Positions 11,072 to 24,300 of a stretch of 64,000 nt of DNA are shown here, piece by piece. How positions within the stretch are numbered: the stretch's first letter is position 1; each line of letters begins with the position of its first letter. The stretch is from the NCBI RefSeq assembly GCF_023278565.1, contig NC_064677.1, forward strand, positions 2,728,001-2,792,000, written 5' to 3'. A model generated the notes under the pieces. That model did not search any database and had not been told where the DNA came from. It worked only from the letters and a program-made list of their open reading frames with translations. This DNA is from Colletotrichum lupini (lineage: Eukaryota > Ascomycota > Sordariomycetes > Glomerellales > Glomerellaceae). The position numbers and the translations under genes are program-made.

Positions 11072-14000
11072 GGCCTCAAGGCATCCATATTCTCTCTCAT
11101 ATCGAGAGACGGGGCTGGGCGTTGATGAGGCTCATCGTGTAGGGGTGAGGTACCTTAGACAGGTACGGAGTGAGATCCCAGCCCTACGTACCTTTACGAT
11201 TTACCTCAGGTCAAGGGGGGGCAGCAGAAGAGAAACCCGGCCATTGGTACCTCGACTTGGCATCTCAGCCTCCGTGCGAGGAGGCGCGGACGCCCGGTAA
11301 ACGGGTATCGCAACGGCTTGGGGTTGGAGCGTTGGGCTTGTGTGGGAGATTGAGATACCTGCGATGCTAGTTTCGGCACGGCCCCCACGGCTTCTCTGTC
11401 TCGCTCTCTCTAGGCAGCCCTTTTGCTTTCCAAATTTGGGACATGTGGAGGGCGATGGCATGTACCCAAGGCAACCAAAGAAGAATACGACCGGGGGCGG
11501 GTAATAGTTTGAAAAAAAAAAGGACCCCTGAAGGACAAGTCTTAGCCTTCTTTCTACTAAGGTACGAGGAAGTATCGTAACACCTTTCCTCTTCCCTGGG
11601 CAACATGAACGAAGTAAAGATGACATCCATCACTGCCCGCCGCGCGCGCATGTGGTATGCGTGTAGTGTCTGCGTGTGTGTCACTGTCATCGGTCTGCAG
11701 ACCACTCGGCATACGGCAGACCAGAAACCCGGGCGACGTGATGGTGGGTTTCGCAAGGTTCCTCGTCATGATGTGAGATGCAATGTGCGAGGCGAGGGGG
11801 GAACGCCATGCGCTGGAGTGCCGCGGGCCTGGCTTGCGGTGATCTGGGCAGATGTGGCTCTCAAATCAGTTCCCTGTAAGTAACCCAGCAGCTCCGCAAT
11901 AGGCTGTCATATCAATGGCTCATTTCCGTTTCTGGTCGTCAGAGGGCCAAGGGTGTGGCTCACTGGCTCGTCCTCCGAACTTTTGGAAACAAGAGGGACA
12001 GGGACGAAATCCAAGGCGACGGGTTTTGGTTACACGGACTGGTGCATCATGATTAGTCGATGCGCTAAAAGAGACAGGAAAAGATTGTGAGCAAGTCTTG
12101 TTTGGCGAATGGGAGAGGCGCCGACAGGGAAGAGGTCGGATGTGTAGGGCTGAGTAGACCAAAGGGAACCACCTGTGCAGAGGAAAGTAAGCACCAGCCT
12201 AGCTTGCCTAGAGAGACGTCTCAGGTCGGCCCGGATGAGATCGCGTAGCAGCCACAGGGTATGTCTCTGTCAGCATCTTGGAGGCTGTGCAAATGTTCTT
12301 CTTCTTTCGAGTTTCTGAGTAGCGAGGACGGAAGACGCTCGAAGGTGGGCCACGGTAGAGGGTCGATTGGAGGGGATGGAGGCTGACATAAGGGCAACCA
12401 GCGCATCTCCATTGAGCAACTGACCGATGAGACAGGCAAGTGATCTAACCGCCTCAGCCAGCTTGACGGTCACCCGTGTAATTTTGATTCGTTGATTGCA
12501 GTGAAGGCTGCGACTGCCTCCGGCGGTGCCCGTATGTCTCTACCTTTGGATAGGCGTAGTAATTACAAAGCTCCGGAGCTGCTCGGTGTTTGAGTCCTAT
12601 GGTCGGTGAGCAGCGGACGGGTCGGTCATGGCCGTTGATCCCGTCATTGGTAAGACACCGGCGGTTGTTCCCCCGACAGTGATCGACACTGCAGGTGAGC
12701 AGGCGAAAGAGTCACCGGTGTCGTAGGTACCTGTATATGAAATCGCCTTGTGAGACATCTCATGTGACGACGAACGCGAGGCATCGCGAAGTGACGGGCA
12801 TTGAATCACGGGCATGGAAGCGGAAAGATGGGTGATGCCGGAAACTCCGCTCAGTGCTCGCAGCAAATGACTGCCTTGGCTCCGTGGGGGCCCCGTGGAG
12901 CATCCGGAGAGACGGCAGAAGGCGGTGCTGGTCCGCACCTGGAGATGACCTAAGATCCTTTGGCCTCAGTCGACAAGGCATCGAGTGGTCGCTGTAGTCA
13001 TCATGTCTGGTGTGTGATGCCGAAACGGATGTGGTCCAGCTTGAGTCTCTTGACCGAGAATACTCAAGACGGTCTAGGGCGCATCAGGGATCGGACAAGA
13101 CCGAAGTGTGAAGTCATTGGCAGTTGTGATTGCAGAGGTGCATCGCATCGGTAGCGTTGGGCGACGGATATGACAGAGTACGGCTGCTATTGCCGCAAGG
13201 TTCGTGTTTCGGGCAAAGAGGTGTACTCGGGTGCAGGCCCATGATCCTTCGAGCGACTCGAAATAATAGAAACCACTGTGAGTCAGCGGATGCAGCGCAA
13301 TAGTGCCTTGAGCCCTGTTGCAAAGTCTAAATCAGGCTTTTCGATGGGCAGACTAGTCTCTGCGGTTCTCGTGTATTTTTTGAGTGCCAACATGTTCGCA
13401 TTGCCTCTGATAAGATGGTTGTACTCCGTAAAGGCTGCTTTTGAAGAGATGTCGTTGTTGAAGGCGTATCCGTAAGATGGGACGAGATGAACGGGGATGC
13501 GACTGGGATGTTTGGGTCCAAAAGGGGCCGCTCAATGTTCCTGAAGCAGCTGCCTAAGGAACTTTGAAGTTGCAGTGCCCGGGTGCGCTCGAAGCCACGT
13601 GCGACATTTCACCCATTGTCCGCCGCCGGGATGGGAGTTGGGGGCCATGGGGCCTTCCTTTCCTGATTTCACTCCAAGGTACGTGAGTACCTACTGTACA
13701 GTACCTAGATATTTGTACGGAGGGATGACTAAGGAGAACGTGGGCAGCAAAAGGTCTGAGCTTTGCGCCCCCTCAGACGGGAAGGCACAGCAGAGGTTCG
13801 CACTTTCCAAGGTACGCAAGGGAAGGAGGCAGGTCCTTGCTAGGGGCCGGCGCCCGGACCTTCTATGCGGCCCATCCAATCCTCCCCCTCCAACGTCTGG
13901 ACTTCCAATGGTTAGAACCCAAATCCTTCCCGCCTACATTCAACTACCATCGAGCATTAGCCATAATCAGCCACTATCGTGTCGGAAACTCCAAGTGACG

Positions 14001-14372
14001 ATAGTGTTGAAAATGTATGAAAGGATAGAGCAACAGAAAATACGTCGCCTCAGATAGGTGCGATAGCGACGGCTCGTCCTCGTCCTTGTCCTTCCAATCC
14101 CGGCGTTTAATCTTGTTTGCCAAGTGACAACCAACAAACAAACAAATAATAACCAGCGCCACCAACAGAATGCTCCAACACAATGCTGGGCCGTCAATAT
14201 GGATTCGGGTACCTGTGCCGTACGGTTACTGGGTCAGGAGTTTCACCCGTATCTCGTCCATCTTCTCTTTCTCTTATCCTCTTCAGAATTTCTCTTCCAC
14301 TTCCACGAGCCGTCTCACCTCTCTTGACCTTGACTGCCTTCTTTGCCCCGCGACGAGTCGAAATTTTGCGCA
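11072..14372. other. Gene-poor 3.3 kb stretch
   Basis: Longest empty run in the left half. Open frames up to 160 codons occur but lack plausible starts, introns or protein-like composition. No tRNA, 5S or transposon ends were seen. The final few hundred bases (pyrimidine-rich, about 14250-14340) look like the leader of the F-box-like gene. Confidence 0.5.
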
Positions 14373-15854
14373 ATGGAGTCTCTACCTGTTGAGGTCCTTC
14401 AAATGACCCTGAGTTACCTCTGTATGCATTGCCGAGACCCCACCGGCTTCCCTCACGCAGATACACAAGAGGTCCGAGACGACAAGAGAGCATTGGCTTT
14501 CCTTTGCAGAATCTCAAGACGCATATCTGCGGTAGCCTATCCGATCTTGTACCACTATTATGCGACGGGAAACATGCATCTGAGACAGACAGTTATCACC
14601 AGGCAAAGGCCCATCAGAAATACCCCCGAGCCGAACCTGGTTCAGAAATTCACCCGTACCATCCGACAGCGACCTGACTTGGCCTCATACGTCGATGCTA
14701 TGCAGGTTGCAAGCTGGGACCTGGAAATCAATTATCGCCTAACCTCACCGGACTCCTCCAGCTCCGACAGCAGTGTGTCGGATTCAGAAGTGCCCCCCGA
14801 AGTGTGGGAAGCTGCCAGTACATTATACGCTGAACACTCGAGGAAGCCACAGCCACCGACGCCAATAAAGGACTACAGCATGCTAGAAGGCGAAATTCCA
14901 GATTTGATAGCGGCTATCCAGTCATGTCCTCGTTTGCAAAGTCTCCTCGTCAGTTACAGTGACCACGACCCCATCTGGCCCGAAAAAAGCTGGCTGGGGC
15001 TGAGAATGCCCTCGATCCGTCGTCTGGGTGTCATAGTCGGCCTATCCAGGCAATGCACACTCTATATCAATTTCGCCGGAATGCAGAACATGTTTCCCAA
15101 CGTGGAATCTATCCATGCTAGCACGGGAGGCCTTTGGATTCTTCAGCGCGGCACGCTTCCGACCAAAAACCCGAAGGACTTTTTGACAAAGTTGAAGAGC
15201 CTATCGATTGCGGGAATGCGGGATCCTCACTTGGAGGAGCTGTTGACATGTCTGCCTGGTCTCGAACGCCTCGAAATCACCAACCAGAACTACGATTGCT
15301 CCTGGCGAAGGGCCCTCAAGCCGGTGCAAAACCGACTCAAGAGCCTTCACATATCCTACCACCTCAAGCCGCACCATGGCATGAAGCTGTGGGATGTCAA
15401 GTTTCGCCACAGCGAACGGTTTAGATTATGCGGCGCTCTGGAGGAACTCTCGCTCGACTGCCGGTTAATCCGGGACGTCGTCACGCCCTATGCTCCCGAA
15501 GCGAGACTAGCATCGCTGCTACCGCCATCGATTCGCGTTTTTAGGATTCGGTATCTTCATTATGTCATGTCAGGGACACTGAAGTACCTAGCAGACGTGG
15601 CACCCACCCGCTTCCCGCATCTCAAGCTCATCCACATTGGGGTGAGCGAATGCGAGTCGCCCGGGAACGAGAACATGGTTGCGGCAATGGAGGAACCGAC
15701 GCGCCGGCTCTTCGCGGCGGTGGGCATCGATTTGTTGTGGACGCAGGATCTGGTTTGGGAACAGAAGAGACCTGGAAGGTTCCTGGGGTCGGGGATAAAT
15801 TTGACGGCCGACATACCCCTTCCGGTGGTACCCGAGCATATGATCATTCATTAA
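14373..15854 (+). CDS. F-box-like protein with LRR-type C-terminus
   Basis: Single exon, 493 residues. The start MESLPVEVLQMTLSYL resembles the first half of an F-box, and the rest of that motif (LAFLCRISRRISAVAYPILY) follows after a short insertion. The remainder contains irregular leucine-rich segments such as LKSLSIAGMRDPHLEELLTC and GLERLEITNQ, as in fungal F-box proteins that present substrates to SCF ubiquitin ligases. A Ser/Asp-rich linker lies near residues 125-145. An in-frame TTG lies upstream, but the ATG at 14373 starts exactly at the domain. The substrate is unknown. Such proteins are numerous and poorly conserved in filamentous fungi. Confidence 0.72.
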   Translation: MESLPVEVLQMTLSYLCMHCRDPTGFPHADTQEVRDDKRALAFLCRISRRISAVAYPILYHYYATGNMHLRQTVITRQRPIRNTPEPNLVQKFTRTIRQRPDLASYVDAMQVASWDLEINYRLTSPDSSSSDSSVSDSEVPPEVWEAASTLYAEHSRKPQPPTPIKDYSMLEGEIPDLIAAIQSCPRLQSLLVSYSDHDPIWPEKSWLGLRMPSIRRLGVIVGLSRQCTLYINFAGMQNMFPNVESIHASTGGLWILQRGTLPTKNPKDFLTKLKSLSIAGMRDPHLEELLTCLPGLERLEITNQNYDCSWRRALKPVQNRLKSLHISYHLKPHHGMKLWDVKFRHSERFRLCGALEELSLDCRLIRDVVTPYAPEARLASLLPPSIRVFRIRYLHYVMSGTLKYLADVAPTRFPHLKLIHIGVSECESPGNENMVAAMEEPTRRLFAAVGIDLLWTQDLVWEQKRPGRFLGSGINLTADIPLPVVPEHMIIH

Positions 15855-17884
15855 CGCAGGAAAGGGTGTGCAGAGGAAGGAATTCCGGCTGACCGTCGTG
15901 AGAAGCTCATGTGTTGTCAGTAGTGGTGTACTGACAACGTCGGTTGGGGTATGCTGATGGACTCGGGGTCGAGAAGAGAACAAGTAACGGTGACAACGGG
16001 TTTCTGAAGCAGTTGAAAGCACGAACCAGGGGAAGCCTAGCAACATGTCGGTCGGTGTACATCTGCTCACTGCCTCCACATCGACTTTGAAGTCGATAGT
16101 CCTATTTCACTTAGCTAATACATCACTTACACGCCCATGAGCTAAGAGGCTCGATGTACATACTCCGTTTATCTACTATTCGCCCGAGCAATCAGCAACG
16201 GCAGGATAATAAGTAAATAAGGTATGTACATCATGCTTCACAGTCCCTAGTGAATCCCCAACGCCACGAGACATGAGCTGAAATCGTCCAAGAAAGGCTT
16301 GGGAATATGAAACATCCACACACCTTCCTGTCCCAAATTCACGGCTGCCTGGTTTGGAAACACAGAGGCTAACCTGATTTAGGATATCTCACTTGAGCCG
16401 CACCAGCCTTACGACCTGCATGTAACCACCACCTACCCACCATTATCAACATCTCTCCTGCTGGTCTGGTGCTGACCACCGAGCCAAGACTTGGGTTCCA
16501 CAACAGCCCTGCCACTCGGTCAGCGAAAGTAGGAGAGGCGCACATACACAGCCTACTAATGCAATGCAACCAGAGCCAGAAAAGGGCGGGAAATTGCAAA
16601 GAGAGAGACCTCGTGGTTGTGGAACGTGAGTAAGAGACAGAGCAACTCTGTCCCTCGTCAACCCCCCCCCCCCCCCCCCCCTTTGCCAGCCTTGTAGATC
16701 TCCGAAAAGGGAAATAGAGCCAACCCGGGGTGTGACACGGAGGCGTGTAGGTGTGTGTCTGCATGGCAAATTTGGGAAATCATGTGTAACGTACCACGCT
16801 TAGCAAAGTTCACGTCGGGCGGCCGCCGAGGTCTGCGGACCCGCGGCAACCATTTCTGGGTCCGCGGCCCTCCTCACCATTGAACCGACGAGGTGCGAAG
16901 AAATAACGGCAGATAGACTAAGAATGCTATGCGAGGAAGGAGGGACGTGGTACCATGGCTTAGGACTTTGCTAAGCCCAGGGATTACTCACTCACGGACC
17001 AAGAGTTCTGCTAAGGAGGAGCCTCTCTCGAGGGCTTGGCAGGCGGATTCGGGGTATCACTAAGAAATTCTTGTCTTGGATCCTTCACTCGGCTCGCGCC
17101 TACGCGGGCGGTCCCGTGTGTTGAACGACGTGTTTTGGTCCCCCTGAGGCGGAATTGACTCCGGAGCTATAGGGTGCTTTCGTCTACGGATATTGACGCA
17201 GCGGGAATAACTTCCTTCATGAGCTGCGCGTTCCAAGTCGTCATTCATGCCTTGGTGCGGCGAAAGGGGGACCCTTCGCGTTTGTACAGACTTGGAGAAA
17301 GGACTATACATGGATGGTCTCACCTAGGTAAGTTTGGATGGGAAGGTTGCCTGACCAAATCTGTCAGGCAGAAGCCGATGATGTCGAAACGATGACGGAC
17401 ACGAATGCTTATGCCGTTGCTCGTCGCTTTCTGCTCAATTCGGTCAACAGGGACGGACATGGTGTGCGTGCTGACTTCAGTCGAGGACGGCTTACATATC
17501 CCCTTTTCCTTTTTGGTATCTGTGGGCTTACGCTCCTCGGCCGAACGTAGAATTGTCAGCACACCACACACATTCACACTTACATGCGACTATCAAAGTT
17601 CAAAATCCGGCAAGGCCGAACCAGGCATCTCGACCTTCTCCGGAAACACGTTCGAGGGACCTGGAAAAAAAGGGACCTTGCATGTACAACGAATTCAAGC
17701 CAGCCGAACAGACCGGCCTTTTTGCATAATCTCATTCCCCGGACGGGCTTCTCAAACCAGCGTGCCGCCCGAAAACCACTCTATGCTTTTTTCCCTTTTT
17801 GCTCTCTTCTTACTTCGTACATGCATTGCCTCTCCTCGATGCGCGCGCTTCCGTGTGATGTGACGAACAAACAAGGTACGTGAT
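15855..17884. other. Intergenic, convergent region with poly-C tract
   Basis: Two kilobases between the F-box-like gene and glucosidase I, which converge here. It holds a 20-nt poly-C tract but no supported gene or RNA. Confidence 0.5.
16662..16681. repeat. Poly-C homopolymer of 20 nt
   Basis: Twenty consecutive C on the plus strand in a non-coding stretch. The length may be imprecise in the assembly. Confidence 0.85.
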
Positions 17885-20489
17885 TTACAACTCGTCCCTA
17901 ACGTGCCCGCCGCCGCTGCCGCCGCCAGACTTGCTGGGCTCCTCCATGGCCATAAGCTTGACAACTAAGCTCGTCCAGCCGGTGAAGTGCTGGGTGCGCT
18001 GCCCCTCGCCCGTCTCCGGGTTGTACTGCTCCCAGGCGAAACCCGTCTTTTCCCAGCTGTTGTAGACGGTGTCGACGAGGTTCTTGCGAAGGCGGGTGAA
18101 GAGGTCCGCGGCCTTGGCCTTGTAAGGGCCATCTTGGGAGGCGACGTTCTGTGATACTTGTTAGTGATGGGTGATTCTTGTCGGTAGGAGATGGGTCGGT
18201 GTGACTTACTCTCAGTTGGGAGACGGCCATGTAGTTGATTGGCATCCACACGGGGCTTCTCCAGTAGTTCTCGGCCGTGCCATAGAACTCATCCTGCTTG
18301 CTCAAACTCCTCAGGCCGTGGGGGCTGAAGAGGTGCTCCTCGTCGCCAATGAGGTCGAGGAGCTTGCCCAGCTTGGGGTCGTCGGCCTCAAGAAGACCGA
18401 CCAAGAATGGGAACAGCGAGATGTAGCCCTTGTGGCAGACGAGGGTGTTCTCTTCGTAAGCATCGATCGTGGCATCGCAGTAGCAGCCCTCCTTCTCGGA
18501 CCAGTGGAGGTCGTTCAGGTTGCGGCGGATGGCGTTCAGAGTCGTCTTGAACTCGTCAACCTGCTCCGCCATGCCAAGAGCGTCGGCAATGTTCATCAAC
18601 GACTTGGTCATCAATCCAACCCAGGACATGAGGTCGACGTGGAGTTCGCCGGGGTGAGGGGGCTGGGGACGAGGGTAGTCATCGAGACCGCTCGTGAGAA
18701 CGTGGGTCTCGGTGCGGCCGCGCCATCTGTAGCCTTCCTTGTTCGAGAACGCGTCGCGGTCGTAGGTCTTCAAGTCTCCTCGCTGAGTCTTGCGGAACCA
18801 GTCGTACTGCTGGCGGACGAACGGGTACAGCCTTCGGAGGAACTCCTCTCCGAGCTCGACATTGTCCAAGTGGGCGGTCTGCAGGGAGGCCTGAGGGCCG
18901 AGATGCTCTTTTTCGGCGGGCTGGCTACCGTTGGTCTTGCGCAGTCTCTCCATGAAGCCTTCAATGATGAGGAAAAGAGTGGGAGGGTTGGCGTAGTGCG
19001 GGTACTGGACCTGGAATTCCTCGGGTACCTTGCTCCGAGCCTCGAGACCTAGAATTTGCTCGCGAGGGATCCATCCGTCTTCGTCCATGGTGTTGAACCA
19101 GCTCTTGACGATCTCCAAGGTCAAGTCAATGTCCCAGTCGGCGATGGGGATAAGGTGATAACCCTCGTCCCAAAGGAATCCTCGAGGGAAGAAGGGGCGA
19201 GACGGAACAGCCGTGAAGAGCTCATACGGGCCCTCCAACTCCTGCTGCTTGCGTGCGCGGGCAGCAGCGGTCTCCTCCCAGAAGCCCTCGTTCTCTTCGT
19301 CGTACTCGGGAGCGTAAGAACGATCAATCAGCTGAGAGCCGTGGAAGTATCCGATGCCGCCAAGTAGGTTAGAGAACATGCTCTTGGCAAACTTCTTGTA
19401 TTTGTCGGCAGTGAACGGAGCCTTCAGGCTGAAGATGGAAGAGAAGCGTTCTCCAAAGAACTCGGTGACCGACTTGATCTCGCGCGTGACATCGGCACTT
19501 GTGAGCTCGGGGCCCGCAGAGGCAGATGAGAAGATGACGTCAAACTCAAAAGCTCCCTCAAACATCTTCTGGACGACGTGCGTGTTCCCTTCGCCGGGCT
19601 TGTTCTCGATCTGGTAGGTGAGGTATGCCGGAGGCGGCTCGTTCATCTCGTAATTCTCCTGGACAAACTTGACGCTTTCCTGGATGAGGTTGAAAACAAC
19701 ACCCTTGCCCTGCCACTGATGCTCCTCAGGAACTGTCAGAGATCGTACCGTCGTGCGATCGGGGTGTCTCTTTTCGGACAAATCGTGGCTGCTGGAAGGG
19801 TGCTTGCCCTTTCCCTTAGTGATGACCAGCTTATACTTGCCGAGCTCCTGGGAAGAGCCTCCGAATGCAACGTCGCCGTCGAACCCAGCGGGGTCATTCT
19901 CACCGGAGAATGCGAGCTCTGCTTCGCTGTTGTCTTCGGCGATGTAGTAGTGGATCATGGTCTTCAGATCGGCGGGTGCACCCTCTCTCGGAACACCCTT
20001 GATTCTTGCAGCCCAGCTACCGCCGTTGGCTCCACCGGGGACCTTGACAAACGAAGTGGTGATGTCAATCTGATTGCCTTCGTCGTGGATAGACTGGATG
20101 CCTCCCTTCCGGGCATCATACTCGTCCCATCCATAGCCATGAAGGCCTTCATGCTGTTCGCATGTGTAGCGGAAACCTAGACTTGTAAGCCTTTACATAT
20201 GTATGAAGACGCCGGTATACAACATACCTTGCTGAACGTCTTGGTAGTTGTCGACTCTAGACCACATCAATCCAGTCCACAGACTCTTGGGGGATCGGTT
20301 GCGGACGCCAAAGTACAGGTTCGACTTATAAGGACCCCAGAACAAGCTTTCGTTGTTGAGGCGACCGACCTCGGAGGTCAAGATTGAAGCCGAGCCGGGA
20401 CCATCTTCCGCCGCAAGGGCTAGCTGTGCCCCAAAGATATTGAAGAGGGAAAGTGTGAGGAAGACGGCCAATTGCGTTATGCGGGCCAT
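17885..20489 (-). CDS. CWH41: ER processing alpha-glucosidase I (GH63)
   Basis: 830 residues in three exons: 20489-20228, 20176-18210 and 18148-17885. It is mannosyl-oligosaccharide glucosidase, which removes the outer alpha-1,2-glucose from the transferred N-glycan in the ER lumen. An N-terminal hydrophobic segment ([20 protein letters not shown]) resembles a signal peptide or anchor. Family motifs include [45 protein letters not shown] and [19 protein letters not shown]. After a Gly/Ser linker the protein ends in HVRDEL, an HDEL-like ER retrieval signal. That is unexpected for a protein usually described as a type II membrane enzyme. It is divergent from TRS120 across 855 bp. Confidence 0.96.
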
Positions 20490-21344
20490 CTTTGCAGTGT
20501 GTGAATGATCATTCAGCGCTCATCGGAGCTCTGAGGGGAATAATCTGACACTCACACAACAGCTATGTGAAATTGCCAAGCTGTGTGCGTCAGTTTGTGT
20601 GTGTAATGTCAGGTTTGAAATAGAGAAGTGAACGAAGTCGGGTGTAAGATGAGAAAGAGGTAAGTATCAATGTACCTCTGGCCAACGCTGCTGGAGTGAA
20701 CACGTTGGACGACTCGCAAGCTGCCCGGGATGGAGCTCGGATTGAGGCTGAGGTGAAATGTGGCTTTGACAGCTTGGTTGACGTCGGCAGCCAAACGAAC
20801 CAATCAACCCCCTTGGAGCATGTCAAGCTTGGGCCAGCTTATGTGTGGCGGCGGGTGTTTTAGCGTCAACCCCGTTGTCGATAGCTGCTACGATCCCTGA
20901 AACTTCAGCAACTGTCGGTTGTCCCAATGTACTCCACTGGGCCTTTGGGGAATGGAATGTTGCGCCTACTTGACTTCCTCCACTGAAAGCCCCCCCCTGC
21001 CGAGTCGCACACCGTCAATTGCTGCCAGTGGCTGCATGTCAATTCCCTCCCGTCCACTCTGACCTCTCTCTACCTCACTGGTACATGCTCCTTTCCACTG
21101 TTCACCTGCATCAAGTAGCTCTTGTCGACCTGCAGCCCAGCCTTGCGCTTGATCACGGAATCGCGCACGATATAGCCATCGCATAACCAGCTTGACGACC
21201 TCGGGGGCCACCTGTCGAGCTTCGCGCACTTCTGTGTTCCCCTGGTGTGGCACCAAACGCACGAGACCATCGCGATATGGCCACATAGCTCGCCCGCAAC
21301 ATACTTTGAGTTGAAGATGCTGGACGGGAGATACATATGCTAGG
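20490..21344. promoter_or_regulatory. Divergent CWH41-TRS120 upstream region
   Basis: 855 bp between the two start codons. A minus-strand open frame covers much of it and runs into TRS120 exon 1, but it has no protein-like features. No specific operator was recognised. Confidence 0.45.
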
Positions 21345-24300
21345 ATGAGCTTGGACTCGCTGTTACCCATCGCTCCCGCGAGGGTGAAGGCATTGATTCT
21401 ACCCCTGGGCCAAATCAGAAGTGATCGTTTCTCGTCCTTCATTGAACGCCTGCGGCCTGAACATGTCGTATCCTTGCGGGATGTCAGCCCTGATGGGCGG
21501 CCAAACAGGAGCACGTCCTTCCATTTCCCATATTCTTTTCAAGAACCCTCATACTGACCGTCAATCTATAGATATGTTTTCCCCTTTGGCCTTCCCTGAC
21601 GGCGCCGTATTCTACGAACTCATAACCCACGTCCCCCCACCTTCGCATCTCGCGCTATCGCCGTTCGACTTCTACCGTGAACCCCTAGCGGTTATTGCAA
21701 TCGCTGACGGAGAGGAACTCAGCCGAGTCACCTTCAGCAAGAGACACTCTGGAAATGCGCCCACCGTTGCCGAACAAAACATCCGAACGCTGGACCAGGA
21801 GTTGGAGGACTTGAGAGACCGCTTCGGAAGGGCACTGGTTCACCGAGTGCTGATCTTCGACCATGCGCTTTCGAAGGAGAACCCGGTACCTTTACCCGAG
21901 GGACTCATTGCTATACCACCGCCGGACGAGTGCAAGCGGACGACCATGAAAACTATAATGTGCGACATTACGTCGCAGCTCCTGGCGGAAATGACAAGAC
22001 TGGCCAAGTCGTTTGAAGCCTGGAACTTCATCGATTCTCCCGGACAGTCTCAGTCAAGTAGACAAACGAACGGCGCATCATGGGGCGCAGATGATTCTGG
22101 TTCGGTAAATAAGAGGGCATCTCAATTCGTTCCTGGTCCGCAGAGATCGAGCTCGACCAGTGGTATTCCAGATCGGCACATGAATCGCATGTCTATGCCG
22201 GTTGCGCCTATGAAGCACAACTCGGCTGTATCGTCGAGCAACTCAACGCCCGCTCGGCCATCAACTCCTGTGAAAAGTGGACTGTCGAACCCTCCTACCA
22301 CTTTTGACGATTTGACTTCCGGCATGAGTAGTGACTCTTCGACCCCTGACCGAAATTCAAGGCCGGGTGCTGGAGACCACTTCAGGTCAGAAAGTTCAGA
22401 TCGAGTTTCGGTGCAGGGCTTCGGCCCCGGTGGTCTCAACGATCGCTTCAGAGCGAAAGGCAAAAGCAGAGTCAAGATCCTTATGGGGTCTTTGTTCCTG
22501 CAAGCAGGTCGCTGGACCGATGCTTTGAAAGAACTTATAGATGGCGCGACAGTAGCCAAATCGATAAACGACCACATATGGCATGGCAAGGCACTCGAGT
22601 TGATCACTCTCTGTCTACTGCTGCTAGGCTGGGTCAAGGTCGACTTTCAGGTCCCGTCTATTTGCCTGCCCCCACAAGACAAATCTACGGCTGCTACATA
22701 TGCTGCCCTAGAAGCAGCGACCCCAACTGATGCAGGCCAGCCCAAGCATATTCGAAACCTTCAGATTATACTTCCAGACCTTTTGGACCGAATCGCCGGG
22801 CTGTATTCTCGTATATCTGCTGAGCATCTGCCTCCCTTACCCCTGGCGGAGACGACAATTAGATTCTCCAAGATTTTGTCTGCTTTGCACCTTGCTGACG
22901 GAAAGCTCGGAGAGCGTGCCTACGAGATCATGATCTTTGGAAAACTGCCCTCGACCCCTCTGACAACCTCGCCCCGGTTGACCGTTGTCCCGAGCCGACA
23001 GTCAATCGTCACATTTCTCTTCCGCGCGTTTCCTGCCTCTTCGTCGGAGCTTCTCACCATCGCAGATAGAGTTTCGATTCTAGCAGGAATCGCATCCGTT
23101 CTTGGACCTCTCGGTCATCATCGGAAGAAAGCAATGGTAACCAGAGAACTCGTTTCCGTCCTAATCAGCGGACTGGTTGAGGCGCGCACTCGTGGTGCTG
23201 CAGACATGGGTATACACCCTGCGGCAGGCCTGGTAGCTCTGAATGCTGCCAACGGGCACAGTAATAGCGCAGTCGCACTCGAGCTGGGCGAAGGCGACGT
23301 TGAACAGGGAATCGAGGCATTTTTGGCTCTTTTGTGCAAGTCTTACGGTGTTGTCGGCTTTGACATGAAGAAACAACCCGCAGACGATGCCATTTCGACA
23401 GAGGACTCGGACGCTGCTGTCATCGATAGAATTCGGGGACAGGCAGCTGCGAGATTCTTTGGGTTCACCAGTGTCAAGCTGAACATACTGAGAGCATGCA
23501 TCAACTTTTCTGAGGCGTTGCCTGACTTCAACGGTGTTTTGAAGTTCTCTAGTGATCTGCTTCGCACGGCTGGCTCAGGAGTTGCCCCTGGCCCTCGCAA
23601 AGAAGATGCATCACCGGTCATTACTCGCGACGAACAGACCCGGCTCGCCACAAATATTTCAAAGACATCGAATCTCGCGAAAAGATTAGGCCTTAATCAG
23701 CTCGCGGCGGAGTACTGGGACGAGTTCTTCGTCCGTGGCGTCGCCTTAGAACCACTTCCGATTACCAGAATTCCGGTCCCGCATGCCAAGAGTACACTTC
23801 CTGGAGCAGTAACTGCGAGAACTTCTCAAGACGTCAACCCTTTTATATACAACCCATTCCTTAAGCAGCCCGATAAAGCTGCTGACCACCTTCTCGTTGC
23901 GAACGAGCCCGCAACCTTTAGAGTTACTCTTCAGAACCCATATGACATCGAGGTGGATGTCGAAAGCCTTCGCCTGGACACCAGCGGCGCAGAATTCGAA
24001 TCAAGCTTTGAGAGCACCATTATTGGCCCGTACCGAACACAGATTCTCAAAGTCTCGGGAACACCAAAAGGACCGGGTGCCTTGAAGGTAACAGGCGCAA
24101 TCATCCGTGTCCGCGGCTGTCGCGAGAGACGATTCCCCATATTCAAACAGCCATGGACGCCGCAAGCAGATGTCAAGGTAAAGGCTACCGGACTTCAAGC
24201 CTTGGAAACCACCCTTGCCTCAGGAGCCCTTGTTGGCCAACCGCTGAAGGTAGAGAGTGTCGCATTGAATGTCATCCCCAAACAGCCCATTGTTATTGTC

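Noticed and set aside
18171..19052. 293-codon plus-strand frame inside glucosidase I
   Set aside because: Antisense shadow of the GH63 exon; Val/Leu/Glu-rich composition typical of reversed GC-rich coding DNA and no conserved motif.
20966..21514. 182-codon minus-strand frame between CWH41 and TRS120
   Set aside because: Overlaps TRS120 exon 1 on the opposite strand and shows no recognisable domain.
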